Assembly (NCBI GenBank): GCA_963754955.1
Contig: CAVWHY010000012.1
Span: forward strand, 868,001 to 932,000
DNA: 64,000 bases
Direction: 5' to 3'
Source of the DNA: CAVQJU01 sp963754955
Lineage (GTDB): Bacteria; Acidobacteriota; Vicinamibacteria; Vicinamibacterales; CAVVIG01
Shown here: positions 42,433-51,542 of the stretch, one piece after another
How positions within the stretch are numbered: position 1 is the first letter of the stretch
Layout: the number at the start of each line of letters is the position of its first letter
Notes under the pieces: generated by a model
What the model was told of the DNA's origin: nothing
Databases searched by the model: none
The model's input: the letters and a program-made list of their open reading frames with translations, nothing else
Made by a program: the position numbers and the translations under genes

Positions 42433-45288
42433 CTAGCGGCCGATAGGAACGTCCGTGCTTAGCCCCCATGCAACGGAAACCTTCGTTGAATAGTTGCCGT
42501 TCGCGAGCAGCCCCTCCCACAGCCCGGACGGATGATAGATGACGAGGTCCGCCTTGCCGTCGCCGTCGAAGTCCATGGGAACCGGACGGTCCGCGCCGGA
42601 TCCCCAGACCTTCGAGAAACCGGTCGCGTAGTTCGCGCTCGACAGCAGAACCGACCACGCCCCCGAAGAGGGCGTGTAGAGCGCCAGGTCGATCTTGCCG
42701 TCGCCGTCGTAGTCGGCTGCTACGGGGACATCGCCGCTGACGCCCTGCGACTGCGTAAACCCGGCCGTGTAGTTGCTGCTCGACAGCAGGACCGACCACG
42801 TTCCTGACGAGTAAAGGGCCACGTCGGTTCGACCATCGCCATCGTAGTCGCCGGGAACGGGCACGCCGCTGCTCGTACCCAGGACAATTGAAATGCTTGT
42901 CTTGAAGTCAGTGCTCGATTGCAGGACGTACCAGGTGCCGTTGGACGGCCGGTAGATTCCGATGTCGGTCTTGCCGTCCCCGTCGTAGTCTCCAGGAGCC
43001 GGAATGTCCGTGCTGAGACCCCACGGAACATTGTAGCCAGACGCGAAGCTGGCGCCCGACAACAGAATCGACCACATCCCGGATGGACGATACACGGCCA
43101 CGTCAGCCTGTCCATCGCCGTCAAAGTCGCCGCCAACCGGGCGGTCGGTGATGGTGCCCAGCACCACGCTCGCGTTGGCCGTGTAGTTGCTGCCCGACAA
43201 CAGCGAATACCAAGTGCCGGTCGAGGGACGGTAGATGGTAGGATCAGCCTTCCGGTCGCCGTCGAAATCCATTGCGCGCGTCGAGTCGTTGCGGCCCGTG
43301 CCGCCACCTCCACTGTAGTTCTTCATCAGTGTGATCCGCGGCACCGGAATGTCTGTGCTGGCACCAAACGTTACCGTCGAAGTGGACGTGTAATTGCTGC
43401 CGGACGTGAGCACTCGCCATTGATCAGTGGATGGGCGATAGATCGCGATATCGGTCCGGCCATCGCCGTCATAATCGCCAGGAACCAATCGATCCCCCGT
43501 GATTCCGAGCACAGCCGAGATACTGGTCGAATAGTTGTTGCTGGACTGCAGGACGTACCACGTACCGGTCGGAGGACGATAGATCGCGATGTCGAACTTC
43601 CCATCGCCATCGTAGTCGCCAGCGACGGGGCGATCCGTATTGAGTCCGTACGGGATATTGAGCGTGGCGCTCGTGCTCGACTTCACAATGGACCACATCC
43701 CGGTGGTCCGATACACGGCAATGTCCGTCTTGCCGTCTCCATCGTAGTCTCCCGGAACCGGGCAGTCCGCGGGTCCGCCCAGGATTGCGGTGACGATCGA
43801 GGTGTAGTTGCTGATGGACGTCAGGATTTGCCACTGGCCAGTCGCCGGCCGATAGGTCGCCACATCAGTTTTGCCGTCACCGTCATAGTCGCCCGGGACC
43901 GGTCGATCGGTGCTTACGCCCAGCACAACCGTCATGCTGGTTGTGAAGCTCGTGCTTGACTTAAGGATGTACCACGTGCCGGTCGAGGGTCGATAGACCG
44001 CGATGTCGGTCTTTCCGTCTCCATCGTAGTCGCCCGGCACCGGGATGTCGGAGTAAAGACCATAGGCCATGCTCAAGTTCGTCGAATTGGCCGTGCTCGA
44101 CAACAGGATCGACCACATCCCGGTATTTTGATAGACACTAATATCCGTCTTGCCGTCCCCGTCAAAGTCGCTGGCACTCGTCAGCCTCTGAGGCTGATAG
44201 ACCGTGAACGGCAGTCCGTTGCTGGCCAGACCGCCGACCGTCACCGCTACGCTCCCCGTCGTCGCCCCTGCCGGAACCGGCACCACGATGCTCGTCGCCG
44301 ACCAGCTCGTCGGCGTGGCACTCGTCCCGTTGAACGTAACGGAGCTCATCCCCTTCGTCGCCCCGAAATTGGTTCCCGCAATCGTCACCGACGTCCCGAC
44401 CGGGGCGCTCGCCGGCGTCAGCGACGTCAGCGTCGGCGCCGCCGCGACGGTGTACGTCAGCCCGTTGCTCGCCAAGCCGCCAACAGCGACGACCACGTTC
44501 CCCGTCGTCGCTCCCGCTGGCACCGGCACCACGATGCTGGTGGCCGACCAGCCCGTCGGCGTCGCGCTCTTTCCGTTGAACTTGACGGTGCTCGTCCCCT
44601 TCGTCGCGCCGAAGTTCGTGCCCCCGATGGTGACCGACGTCCCCACCGGCCCGATCGCCGGCGTGAGCGAGGTCAGGATCGGGAGCACGCCGACCGTGAA
44701 CGGCAGCGCATTGCTCGCAGCGCCACTGACCGTGACGACGACGCTTCCCGTCAAGGCTCCGACCGGCACCGGGACGACGATGCTGGTGGCAGACCAGTTC
44801 GTCGGCGTCGCACTAACGCCATTGAACTTGACTGTGCTCGCCCCCTGCGTTGCGCCAAAATTGGTCCCGGCGATCGTCACCGGCATGCCGACCGGGCCGC
44901 TCGTCGGCGAGAGGCTGGTCAGAGCAGGGGCGGCCGGCGCGTCAAAGAAGACTTCCGCTGAATAGGGACTGAGAAGATTCGAGGTGTTGTAGGCCTGCAC
45001 CGCGAAGTAATAGCGCTGAGGACCTGCGAGCGTGACTGGCCAACTGGTAGTGTTCCCGACATCCACGACCGTCGTGTAGACGCCGCTCTGGGTGCCGTAC
45101 GAGATTTTATAGCCAGCGATATTCGACTCTGGGTTGGGATTCCAACTGGCCGTGACCGTCGCGGCCAGTAACGTTGACGGCATCCCGATGAGAAGGAAAA
45201 CGACGCACGCAAAACTAATCCGAAGTGCGAGGAACACCCGTGGGCGCCCTGCTGGGCGCATTGTCGGATCCGGCATCTGAAACGCCAT
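42433..45288 (-). CDS. Large secreted protein with fibronectin-like, three IPT/TIG-like and twelve FG-GAP/VCBS-like repeats
   Basis: 951 residues. A signal peptide (FLALRISFACVVFLLIGM, cut near LAA) is followed by a fibronectin III-like domain (about 43-115), three nearly identical IPT/TIG-like domains (about 118-375) and twelve repeats built on DYDGDGKTDIAVYRPSTGTW (about 385-951). A Gly-rich linker (NYSGGGGTGRNDS) splits the twelve after the sixth. The DxDGDG loops should bind Ca2+ and the repeats probably form one or two beta propellers. No C-terminal sorting motif is visible. Possibly a surface adhesin or matrix protein. Confidence 0.88.
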   Translation of the reverse strand: MAFQMPDPTMRPAGRPRVFLALRISFACVVFLLIGMPSTLLAATVTASWNPNPESNIAGYKISYGTQSGVYTTVVDVGNTTSWPVTLAGPQRYYFAVQAYNTSNLLSPYSAEVFFDAPAAPALTSLSPTSGPVGMPVTIAGTNFGATQGASTVKFNGVSATPTNWSATSIVVPVPVGALTGSVVVTVSGAASNALPFTVGVLPILTSLTPAIGPVGTSVTIGGTNFGATKGTSTVKFNGKSATPTGWSATSIVVPVPAGATTGNVVVAVGGLASNGLTYTVAAAPTLTSLTPASAPVGTSVTIAGTNFGATKGMSSVTFNGTSATPTSWSATSIVVPVPAGATTGSVAVTVGGLASNGLPFTVYQPQRLTSASDFDGDGKTDISVYQNTGMWSILLSSTANSTNLSMAYGLYSDIPVPGDYDGDGKTDIAVYRPSTGTWYILKSSTSFTTSMTVVLGVSTDRPVPGDYDGDGKTDVATYRPATGQWQILTSISNYTSIVTAILGGPADCPVPGDYDGDGKTDIAVYRTTGMWSIVKSSTSATLNIPYGLNTDRPVAGDYDGDGKFDIAIYRPPTGTWYVLQSSNNYSTSISAVLGITGDRLVPGDYDGDGRTDIAIYRPSTDQWRVLTSGSNYTSTSTVTFGASTDIPVPRITLMKNYSGGGGTGRNDSTRAMDFDGDRKADPTIYRPSTGTWYSLLSGSNYTANASVVLGTITDRPVGGDFDGDGQADVAVYRPSGMWSILLSGASFASGYNVPWGLSTDIPAPGDYDGDGKTDIGIYRPSNGTWYVLQSSTDFKTSISIVLGTSSGVPVPGDYDGDGRTDVALYSSGTWSVLLSSSNYTAGFTQSQGVSGDVPVAADYDGDGKIDLALYTPSSGAWSVLLSSANYATGFSKVWGSGADRPVPMDFDGDGKADLVIYHPSGLWEGLLANGNYSTKVSVAWGLSTDVPIGR

Positions 45289-45561
45289 ACGCTGAGCCTG
45301 GCCCCCAACTACAAAAAATTGAATTAGATGGATTCGGGCTCGAACTAGGCAACATTTGGGCCGAAGGTCGTCGAGCGGGGATAACGTCAGGTTTTTGAGG
45401 CGTTTAGGTCGACTTTTCGAGCAGTTCTGGCGGTGGGAAGGCAGAAAGACCAGTACAGGTTGGTCCTTGTACTTACAAATGCGGAGAACGACTTGTTAGA
45501 GGAAAGGCCGGTGGCGTGGGCTGAAAATGTTACGGGGTGTGCGTGTAATTGAAGAGCCGTA
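45289..45561. other. 273-base gap with the promoter region of the repeat protein
   Basis: No gene supported. The region is lower in GC than its surroundings and must contain the promoter for the minus-strand gene at 42433-45288. I could not place reliable -10/-35 or sigma-54 boxes. Confidence 0.4.
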
Positions 45562-46695
45562 TTAGGGAAAACATCGCCACGCAGTTCCATCAAAAAAACA
45601 GAGTTGGTGGCGTTCGCTTGCGTACACGATCAAACCCTCGACGAGGCTTTCTGCGGGAATCGCGGCCATCTGGGCGTTCGTCAATCGCGGGGGCAGAAAC
45701 CCCTTATCGGTCGCGCGCAACTCCAGGATCGCCGCCTTGGCGGGCGCCGCCGTGCCAATACCCGCCTGAGGATGAGATCCGGCGTCAGGGTTTCCCAGGA
45801 TGACGGCGAACGACGCATCACAGTGAGCGCCAGCACCAAGCGCCACACAGTTATCGGCGTTCGCCTTCGCGCCAGACCCGATCACGGTCGACTGGCTCAG
45901 ACCGGACAATCCGACGTCCGCCGTTTCGCCGACCAACACATTGGAGCTTCCGGCCGTGAGGCTGTACCCGCTGCTGTAGCCGATCACAGTGTTATCGGAC
46001 CCGGTCGTAGCCTGGGGAGCAGCCGAACCGCCAAGATACGTGTTTCGCACGCCCGTTGTGCTGAGCCATCCGGCTTTGTAGCCGACATACGCGTTCTGTT
46101 GGCCGCTGACAGCAGCCTGGCCGGCAAAGGATCCGACGTAGACGTTGTAGCTCGTGTGCTGCGAAGCGGCGCCACTCTGCGTTCCGAGAAACGTATTCGA
46201 CGCACCGTCGATATTGCCAATGCCGGCGTTATACCCTACGGCCGTTACGCTGTAGCCGCTCGTATTCGACGCTCCGGCGTTGACGCCGAGCAACGTGTTG
46301 TTCGCACCGTCGACGTTGGCTTCACCGGCTTGAAAACCGAAGAAGCTGTTGTTGGTACCGCTGACGTTGTAATTGCCGTTGCGGCCGACGAACGTGTTGT
46401 GTGTGCCCGTTGTATTGCGTTGACCGGTCGTCGATCCAACGAAGACGTTGTCGTCGGCCTTGTTTCGAAGCCCGGCAAGGTCCCCGATAAAGACGTTGCG
46501 CATCGCCGCCACGAGCGCGCCGCCGGCATTGGTGCCGATCAAAGTATTCGAGCCAGCGCCCTTCATGCTCTCGCCGGCATGGGCGCCCAACACGGTATTG
46601 TTGGCTTCTTCGGCCGTCTGTGCTGTGGCGAACGGAAGTCCGGCCGACCACGTCAGCACGACGAAGGCCACGGTGAGCCCTTTACTCGCTGCCAT
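45562..46695 (-). CDS. Secreted YadA-head-like repeat protein
   Basis: About 377 residues. A signal peptide (TVAFVVLTWSAGLPFATA) precedes about ten units of the form NTxxGxxAGxxNxTGxxN (NVFVGSTTGQRNTTGTHNTF, NTLLGVNAGASNTSG), as in YadA/Hia head left-handed beta-rolls. The C-terminus GFLPPRLTNAQMAAIPAE and LCFFDGTAWRCF resembles tail-tip/collar proteins. No membrane anchor or trimeric autotransporter barrel is present. The ATG (46693-46695) overlaps the Wza-like stop by one base (TGATG), so the two are translationally coupled. Confidence 0.82.
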   Translation of the reverse strand: MAASKGLTVAFVVLTWSAGLPFATAQTAEEANNTVLGAHAGESMKGAGSNTLIGTNAGGALVAAMRNVFIGDLAGLRNKADDNVFVGSTTGQRNTTGTHNTFVGRNGNYNVSGTNNSFFGFQAGEANVDGANNTLLGVNAGASNTSGYSVTAVGYNAGIGNIDGASNTFLGTQSGAASQHTSYNVYVGSFAGQAAVSGQQNAYVGYKAGWLSTTGVRNTYLGGSAAPQATTGSDNTVIGYSSGYSLTAGSSNVLVGETADVGLSGLSQSTVIGSGAKANADNCVALGAGAHCDASFAVILGNPDAGSHPQAGIGTAAPAKAAILELRATDKGFLPPRLTNAQMAAIPAESLVEGLIVYASERHQLCFFDGTAWRCFP

Positions 46696-47543
46696 CAAAA
46701 GAACTTCTCGCGGACGACGATGGTATCGCCCGGCTTCACGATGTCGGCCAGCTTGACGCCAATCTCTTTCTTTTCCCCGTTGACGATGCGAATGATCTGA
46801 ATGCGTCCCGTCGACCCACGGTCGGTCACGCCGCCCGCCAGGGACAGCGCCTGCAGCACGCTCGTGTTGCGCTGCTGCAGGACATACGCGCCTGGATTCT
46901 TGACCTGTCCGAAGACGTATACACTCTCCGCCCGCGGGATGAAGATGGTGTCACCGTCCCTCAGGACCGTGTTCTGCGAGAACACACCCTGTTGCAGGTC
47001 GTGCAGATCAACCCGCACGATGTTGTCGGCATCCTGAGACGTGGGGAGCGTTGGGCCGGTGGCGGAATCGCTCGCGTGAACAATCACCGCTTCGGCGCTG
47101 GCAGTCGGCAGAGTGGATCCCGCACGGGCGAGCGCCTCGACGAGGTTCATGTTGCCGGACAATGGATACGTCCCGGGCGTGCGCACCTCGCCGACGATAA
47201 ATACCCGCTGGCTCTTGTACGTCTCGACCGCCACTGTGACTTGGGGATTCCTGAAATATCCCTCGTCCTTCAGACGCTTCTTCAAGCCATCTTCAACCTG
47301 ACGCAGCGTCAAACTCCCAGCCTTGAACCGGCCGATCAGGGGAAACGTGAACGTCCCATCGGCTTCAATCGTGAATTTGCCGGACAGATCGGCCTGATCA
47401 TAAGACGTAATCGTCAGAACGTCCTGCGGGCCTACAACGTAGTCGACGATGGATGGCACCGTCGGGACCTGAGCCATGCCGCTCACCGCCACGGCAAGGA
47501 GCAGCCTTAACGTGAGCAGTCGGCCCCGGTGTTCATAGCCCAT
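46695..47543 (-). CDS. Wza-type polysaccharide export protein
   Basis: 282 residues. Signal peptide (RLLLAVAVSGMAQ) without the lipobox Cys of Wza. The Poly_export domain begins DYVVGPQDVLTITSYDQADL; two SLBB-type units follow (VFIVGEVRTPGTYPLSGNMN and VYVFGQVKNPGAYVLQQRN). It would form the periplasmic/outer-membrane gate for the polysaccharide handled by the Wzc-type kinase. Lacking an acyl anchor and the C-terminal Wza helix, it may depend on the neighbouring barrel protein, whose gene it overlaps by 11 bases. Confidence 0.9.
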   Translation of the reverse strand: MGYEHRGRLLTLRLLLAVAVSGMAQVPTVPSIVDYVVGPQDVLTITSYDQADLSGKFTIEADGTFTFPLIGRFKAGSLTLRQVEDGLKKRLKDEGYFRNPQVTVAVETYKSQRVFIVGEVRTPGTYPLSGNMNLVEALARAGSTLPTASAEAVIVHASDSATGPTLPTSQDADNIVRVDLHDLQQGVFSQNTVLRDGDTIFIPRAESVYVFGQVKNPGAYVLQQRNTSVLQALSLAGGVTDRGSTGRIQIIRIVNGEKKEIGVKLADIVKPGDTIVVREKFF

Positions 47544-48744
47544 ACGTCACCGAAAATCCGTAACGCAAACCCCTGTACTCGTTGGACTCGATATCCGATC
47601 TGCGGCGATATTGATCGACATTGAAGCCGACCCGCAAATCGCTCCCCATGTGATAACCGACACCACCCCCATACGTCGTGACGTGATCGACGCGGTTGGG
47701 ATCCACAGGCGCGTCGGTGCGCACACGATACTCTAACCGCTGCGCCCCGATCCGGCCGGCGACATCGACGGGCCCGAAGATCTGCTGGTTGATCGAGCCG
47801 GTCACGCCACCCTGCAGGTAATACGGCTGGTTGACGTCGTACGAATACTGCACATCGCGGATGTACGTACCGGAGAGCAGGGTGGTGCTGACGGGAACGT
47901 ACGAGAGGTTCACGCCGGCTATCAACCCTTGATAGCCGGGGATGGAGGTGGAGAGCGGCCTGAAATCGCGATACCCAAACGAGGCGCTGCCCTTCAGGAG
48001 GGCGGCGGGATCGAATTTGAGCCCGCCCGAGAACAGCGTCGAATTCGTGTCGCGCAGGGGCGAGAATTCAAAGCGATCTTCTTCTCGCGTTGCCTCAAAC
48101 ATGACGCTCGTCAAGGACGTCGCCTGGTACCGCAGGGTGAGACCCGCCGTGGTCACCGTCCGGTTCAACTCCTGGCGAAGGTTCGTGCCATTGAACTCTT
48201 CGCCGGGAGCATAGTCGGTCTTGCGGGAATCGAACCGCGCGCCCACGAAGGTTTTGGACGCGAGTCGGAGTTCCAAGATGCCGTTGTAGTCGGTTTCTAC
48301 CCGGGGCGCGCGCGCGTCGATTTCGAAGCCCGGCCGATCATTGGTGTTCAAATAAGCCAGGCCGGGGTTCAGAGTCAAGCGGTTGAACGGCATCACCCAG
48401 TCCATGCTGAAGCTGGTGTTCGCGGAGTTCTGGCTCGAGTACGTCTGGAAATAGACGAGATCCTCTTTAATGTTCCCCCGCAGCCAGCTCGGCCCCAATC
48501 GCAGCCACAGATTGGCCGCGGGGGCCACGGTCATCGTGAAATCCCGTTTCGGTCCCGCGGAATCGGTTTCGTTGAACACGTTGTTGTCTATGCCGGCATT
48601 GGTGAGCATGACGACCGGGTTGATGTAAACGGGGCCGAACCGAAGACGCGTCGTGGCAGGAGGCGCGCCTGTATCCGCCTGCGCGAAGACGTCGACCGGA
48701 GCGAGTACCAGCGCGAGGAACGGAATGAGGTATCTGCAGATCAA
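47533..48744 (-). CDS. Outer-membrane beta-barrel protein of the export operon
   Basis: 403 residues with a signal peptide (IPFLALVLAPVDVFA) and alternating amphipathic strands rich in Tyr and Asn (e.g. LVYFQTYSSQNSANTSFSMD, GLRYGFSVTYGL). The strand number fits a barrel of about 16-18 strands. Similar barrels accompany SLBB export proteins lacking their own outer-membrane helix. The start appears to be TTG 48744. First gene of the coupled trio with the Wza-like and YadA-head-like genes. Confidence 0.8.
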   Translation of the reverse strand: MICRYLIPFLALVLAPVDVFAQADTGAPPATTRLRFGPVYINPVVMLTNAGIDNNVFNETDSAGPKRDFTMTVAPAANLWLRLGPSWLRGNIKEDLVYFQTYSSQNSANTSFSMDWVMPFNRLTLNPGLAYLNTNDRPGFEIDARAPRVETDYNGILELRLASKTFVGARFDSRKTDYAPGEEFNGTNLRQELNRTVTTAGLTLRYQATSLTSVMFEATREEDRFEFSPLRDTNSTLFSGGLKFDPAALLKGSASFGYRDFRPLSTSIPGYQGLIAGVNLSYVPVSTTLLSGTYIRDVQYSYDVNQPYYLQGGVTGSINQQIFGPVDVAGRIGAQRLEYRVRTDAPVDPNRVDHVTTYGGGVGYHMGSDLRVGFNVDQYRRRSDIESNEYRGLRYGFSVTYGL

Positions 48745-48818
48745 ATTGAAATGCCAGCACGCGCGGAGAGACCAGACCAGAGGCCGGCAACAGGCGTGAC
48801 AGCCTGTTCGGCAAGGCG

Positions 48819-49295
48819 CTATTTCGACGGACTGGCCTCGTCTCGTGCAACGGCATAGCCCGCCACGCCAGCGCCGATCGCGGCCGCGGTGATGCCGATG
48901 ATCGCGGCCGTGCTGAGGCCTGCCCCAGCCCCGACCGCAGCAGCGCCCGTCGCGCCGGCGGCTACGGCCACGCCCGAAATAGCTGCACCCACTGCGACGT
49001 CGAGCGCCGCACTCGTGCCGATGATCTGCCCCGTCGCGTTAAGTACCTCAACAGCGTACCGACCCGCCGGCAGCGCCGCGAAGTTAAATGCGCCCGATGC
49101 CGAGCTCTTCGTCGTGCCGACCAACTGCCCCGTCGTCAGATTCCGCAGCTGGACCGTCGAGTTGGCCATCGGCTGCCCGGCGCTGCTCCGGGCCATGCCC
49201 GCGACCGACGCTGTCGCTTGGGCGCCGGCGGCTGCCTGCAAGAGAGGAGCGGCGGAAAGAGTAAATGCGACGACGACGGCGAGCAGTCTGCGCAT
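48819..49295 (-). CDS. Small secreted CarboxypepD_reg-like protein with C-terminal hydrophobic segment
   Basis: 158 residues: signal peptide (LLAVVVAFTLSAAPLLQA), then an Ig-like domain with GMARSSAGQPMANSTVQLRN and LPAGRYAVEVLNATGQIIGT, and an Ala/Gly-rich hydrophobic segment near the end (AAIIGITAAAIGAGVAGYAV) that could span the membrane. AAGGA lies six bases before the ATG. It is 74 bases upstream of the barrel gene in the same direction and may belong to the envelope system. Function unknown. Confidence 0.75.
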   Translation of the reverse strand: MRRLLAVVVAFTLSAAPLLQAAAGAQATASVAGMARSSAGQPMANSTVQLRNLTTGQLVGTTKSSASGAFNFAALPAGRYAVEVLNATGQIIGTSAALDVAVGAAISGVAVAAGATGAAAVGAGAGLSTAAIIGITAAAIGAGVAGYAVARDEASPSK

Positions 49296-49322
49296 TTTGA
49301 TCCTTTTGACGTCACCATCGGA

Positions 49323-49378
49323 TGTAGTGCAGGCCTTCAGGCGTGCTAAACACGGCGGGCTAAAAGCCCCGCACTACA
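49323..49378. repeat. Dispersed palindrome, copy 2
   Basis: TGTAGTGC (49323-49330) pairs with GCACTACA (49371-49378). Inside are the GCAGGCCTTCAGGC core shared with 8552-8580 and a GGGCT/AGCCC hairpin. It lies upstream of the small secreted protein gene. Confidence 0.7.
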
Positions 49379-49453
49379 ACGCCCCTACTGATGACCCGAA
49401 GGTAATATCGGCACTTTGGACGATTTCGTCAAGTGTATCAATTTGAGACAAGA

Positions 49454-50815
49454 TCACACGGGTTTCCGATCGATTTTGCCGCGAAACGACCGCATTTTTC
49501 TGTACAAGTTAGTCCGCTGGATCCCAAGCGCCTTCGCCGCCTCCGCCATTCGGCCGTGATGGCGAGCGACGACGTCGGCGATGTACTCGGCCTCGAAACG
49601 GGCGCGTGCCTGGCGCAGCGTTCCGCCGTTGGCGGACACGACACCTCCCGCGTCCAGCCGGACGTGGGCCAGCACATCTTCGATGCCGATCCCCTTGCCG
49701 CCGCTCAGGCCGGCGACAACGCTTTCGAGCATGATCTGAAGCTCGATGGCATTGCCGCGCCAGGGCAGGGCGGCGATCAGCGACAGCGCGGGCCGCGAGA
49801 GCGCCTTGGGCGGAAGACGCCGCCGGCGACAAATTTCGCGGAGGAAGTAATTGGTGAGCGCAGGGATGTCTTCGCGGCGGCTCCGGAGCGGCGGCATGTC
49901 GATACGGATCGCGGACAGTCGTTTGAAGAGGTCGGCTCTCAGTCGCCCATCCTCAATCGACGCGTCCACACTCGAATCGACGCCGGCCATCATCCTCACG
50001 TCGAACCGCAGCGTCGCGCCCGTTTCCGCCAGGGTGGCCTCTCCGTCCCGGAGCAATCGAGCCAGCCGCGCCTGCACACGCGTCGGCGCTTCGGCGACGT
50101 TCTGCAGGTACAACGTCCCGCCCAACGCGTCGTGGAGGCGGGAGTTCCGGCTGATTCGCTCGAGGCCCGACCTGCTCTCTGCATGTCGTGACCGAGCGCT
50201 GCCGCCGAAGAACACGCCGTCGATATTCGCAGACTCGTGGGCTGCGCAATCGACGCTGACGAAGGCCGCCGCGCCTTCGTGCTGGGCGGCGTGAATGGCG
50301 CGAGCGACCACCTGTCGGCCCGTCCCCTCCTCGCCTCGAATCGTTACGCCGGTCTTGCCGCTCGCCGCGCGCGCAATCAGCGCCACCACCTCGCGCATTG
50401 ACGGCGACTGGCTGTAGAGCGCGTCGCCGGCCATCTCGAGCGTGCGCGCTGACGGCCGCGCCTCGTAGTTTTTCTCGCGCTCGAGCGCGTTGATCAGGCG
50501 TCTGGCCGCCGGCGGCCGCGCAAACACATCCGCCACACCGGTGAGCACTGCCTCGACCGTCAGATCCGGCCTGTGATCGTCGGCCACCGCAAACAGCAGG
50601 ACGGCCGGCCGCTGGGCACGCAGGTCGCGCGCCACCTGCAGCGCCGCCCCGCCTCGCGACAGATCGACCAGCACCGGCATGTCGCCGCGCTGCAGCTCGT
50701 TGAGCGCGTGTGCTCCGTTGTCCACCCAGACGATGGACATGCCGGCATCGGCCAGGGTCTTCTCGGCCGCCGCGCGTTCTGGCTGCGGACAACCCACGTA
50801 GAGGATCGGTTTCAC
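49454..50815 (-). CDS. Degenerate NtrC-like regulator (pseudo-receiver, AAA+ without GAFTGA, Fis HTH)
   Basis: 453 residues. The N-terminal receiver-like domain (1-115) keeps an Asp in VLVDLS but has ARPP where SKPF is usual. The AAA+ domain has GEEGTGRQ for Walker A (Lys to Arg) and GGTLYLQNV for Walker B (the DE pair is lost). GAFTGA is replaced by an unrelated stretch near GGSARSRHAES. RADLFKRLSAIRIDMPPLRS remains. The Fis-type HTH (MAEAAKALGIQRTNLYRKMR) is intact. It should bind DNA but not drive sigma-54 open-complex formation, so a repressor or sigma-54-independent role is likely. Confidence 0.85.
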   Translation of the reverse strand: MKPILYVGCPQPERAAAEKTLADAGMSIVWVDNGAHALNELQRGDMPVLVDLSRGGAALQVARDLRAQRPAVLLFAVADDHRPDLTVEAVLTGVADVFARPPAARRLINALEREKNYEARPSARTLEMAGDALYSQSPSMREVVALIARAASGKTGVTIRGEEGTGRQVVARAIHAAQHEGAAAFVSVDCAAHESANIDGVFFGGSARSRHAESRSGLERISRNSRLHDALGGTLYLQNVAEAPTRVQARLARLLRDGEATLAETGATLRFDVRMMAGVDSSVDASIEDGRLRADLFKRLSAIRIDMPPLRSRREDIPALTNYFLREICRRRRLPPKALSRPALSLIAALPWRGNAIELQIMLESVVAGLSGGKGIGIEDVLAHVRLDAGGVVSANGGTLRQARARFEAEYIADVVARHHGRMAEAAKALGIQRTNLYRKMRSFRGKIDRKPV

Positions 50816-51447
50816 GGGCGTGTGGAACGGGCGCGGGCCTTCGGCTCTCCCTGCGCCTGGACCGCCGTGAAGTGACCGTCTCCGGCCGCGTCGGCTTCGA
50901 GGCGAGCGCTGCCATCAGGCCCGTAGATCAGCCGCCGATCCGGGGTGCCGCGATGTTGTGTGTCGAAGGCGACGGAGGCAAGCCGCTCGCCGTCGTACGT
51001 TTCCCACTTGTCGATCGTGCCGTCGCCGTCGGTATCTTCCTCCGCTCGTGCGAGCCGGTTCTTGTCGTAGTGCTCGATGCGGTCCGCCTTTCCGTTACGG
51101 CGCGTCGACGTTTCGAGACGCGTCATCGTCCCGTCGGGAGCGACGTACAACCACGCGTCTTCCTTCCCGTCGTTTGCGCGCGACGAGCCGATCTTCTCCA
51201 GTTTCTGATCGGCTCCGTAATACTCCCAGCGATCCACCTTGCCGTCCTCGTCTTTGTCGATTTCGATCCGGAGCACGACGGCGCCGTCCATATAGCTGAC
51301 CGTGTCGATCTTCCCGTCGCCGTTGGAGTCGTACTTCAGCGTCTGGAGACGGCCGGTGGTTTTGTCGTAAACGGGCTCGAGGCGCTTGTCCGCGGCGCTC
51401 GGCCGGCAGGCACCGGCTCCCAGCGTCCACACCAGAATGCTCGCCAC
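50812..51447 (-). CDS. Putative lipoprotein with EF-hand-like repeats
   Basis: About 211 residues from GTG 51445-51447. The short hydrophobic start ASILVWTLGAGAC ends in a lipobox-like Cys. DSNGDGKIDTVSYMDG, DKDEDGKVDRWEYYGAD and DTDGDGTIDKWETYDG are Ca2+-loop repeats of about 30-35 residues followed by an aromatic strand. The stop overlaps the ATG of the degenerate regulator as ATGA, so the two are coupled. Start choice is uncertain because a dispersed repeat occupies the upstream region and no ribosome site is visible. Confidence 0.75.
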   Translation of the reverse strand: MASILVWTLGAGACRPSAADKRLEPVYDKTTGRLQTLKYDSNGDGKIDTVSYMDGAVVLRIEIDKDEDGKVDRWEYYGADQKLEKIGSSRANDGKEDAWLYVAPDGTMTRLETSTRRNGKADRIEHYDKNRLARAEEDTDGDGTIDKWETYDGERLASVAFDTQHRGTPDRRLIYGPDGSARLEADAAGDGHFTAVQAQGEPKARARSTRP

Positions 51448-51452
51448 CCAGA

Positions 51453-51528
51453 TGTAGTGCAGACCCTCAGGCCTGCGCGCGCTTAAAACGCTGGGGCGCT
51501 CTTCCGGGCAGGCCTGAAGGCCTGCACT
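51453..51528. repeat. Dispersed palindrome, copy 3
   Basis: Begins TGTAGTGCAG and ends GCAGGCCTGAAGGCCTGC plus ACT, an inverted unit of the family. It occupies the gap between dusB and the lipoprotein gene and could place the lipoprotein gene under its own or read-through transcription. Confidence 0.7.
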
Positions 51529-51542
51529 GGACGAACCAGACG

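Noticed and set aside
42919..43959. A 346-codon plus-strand frame in the repeat-protein gene
   Set aside because: It is a shadow of the Asp-rich repeats read on the wrong strand.
42433..45288. PEP-CTERM/XrtA exosortase system
   Set aside because: The locus resembles exosortase-linked polysaccharide loci, but no exosortase gene and no PEP-CTERM tail were found on any secreted protein here.
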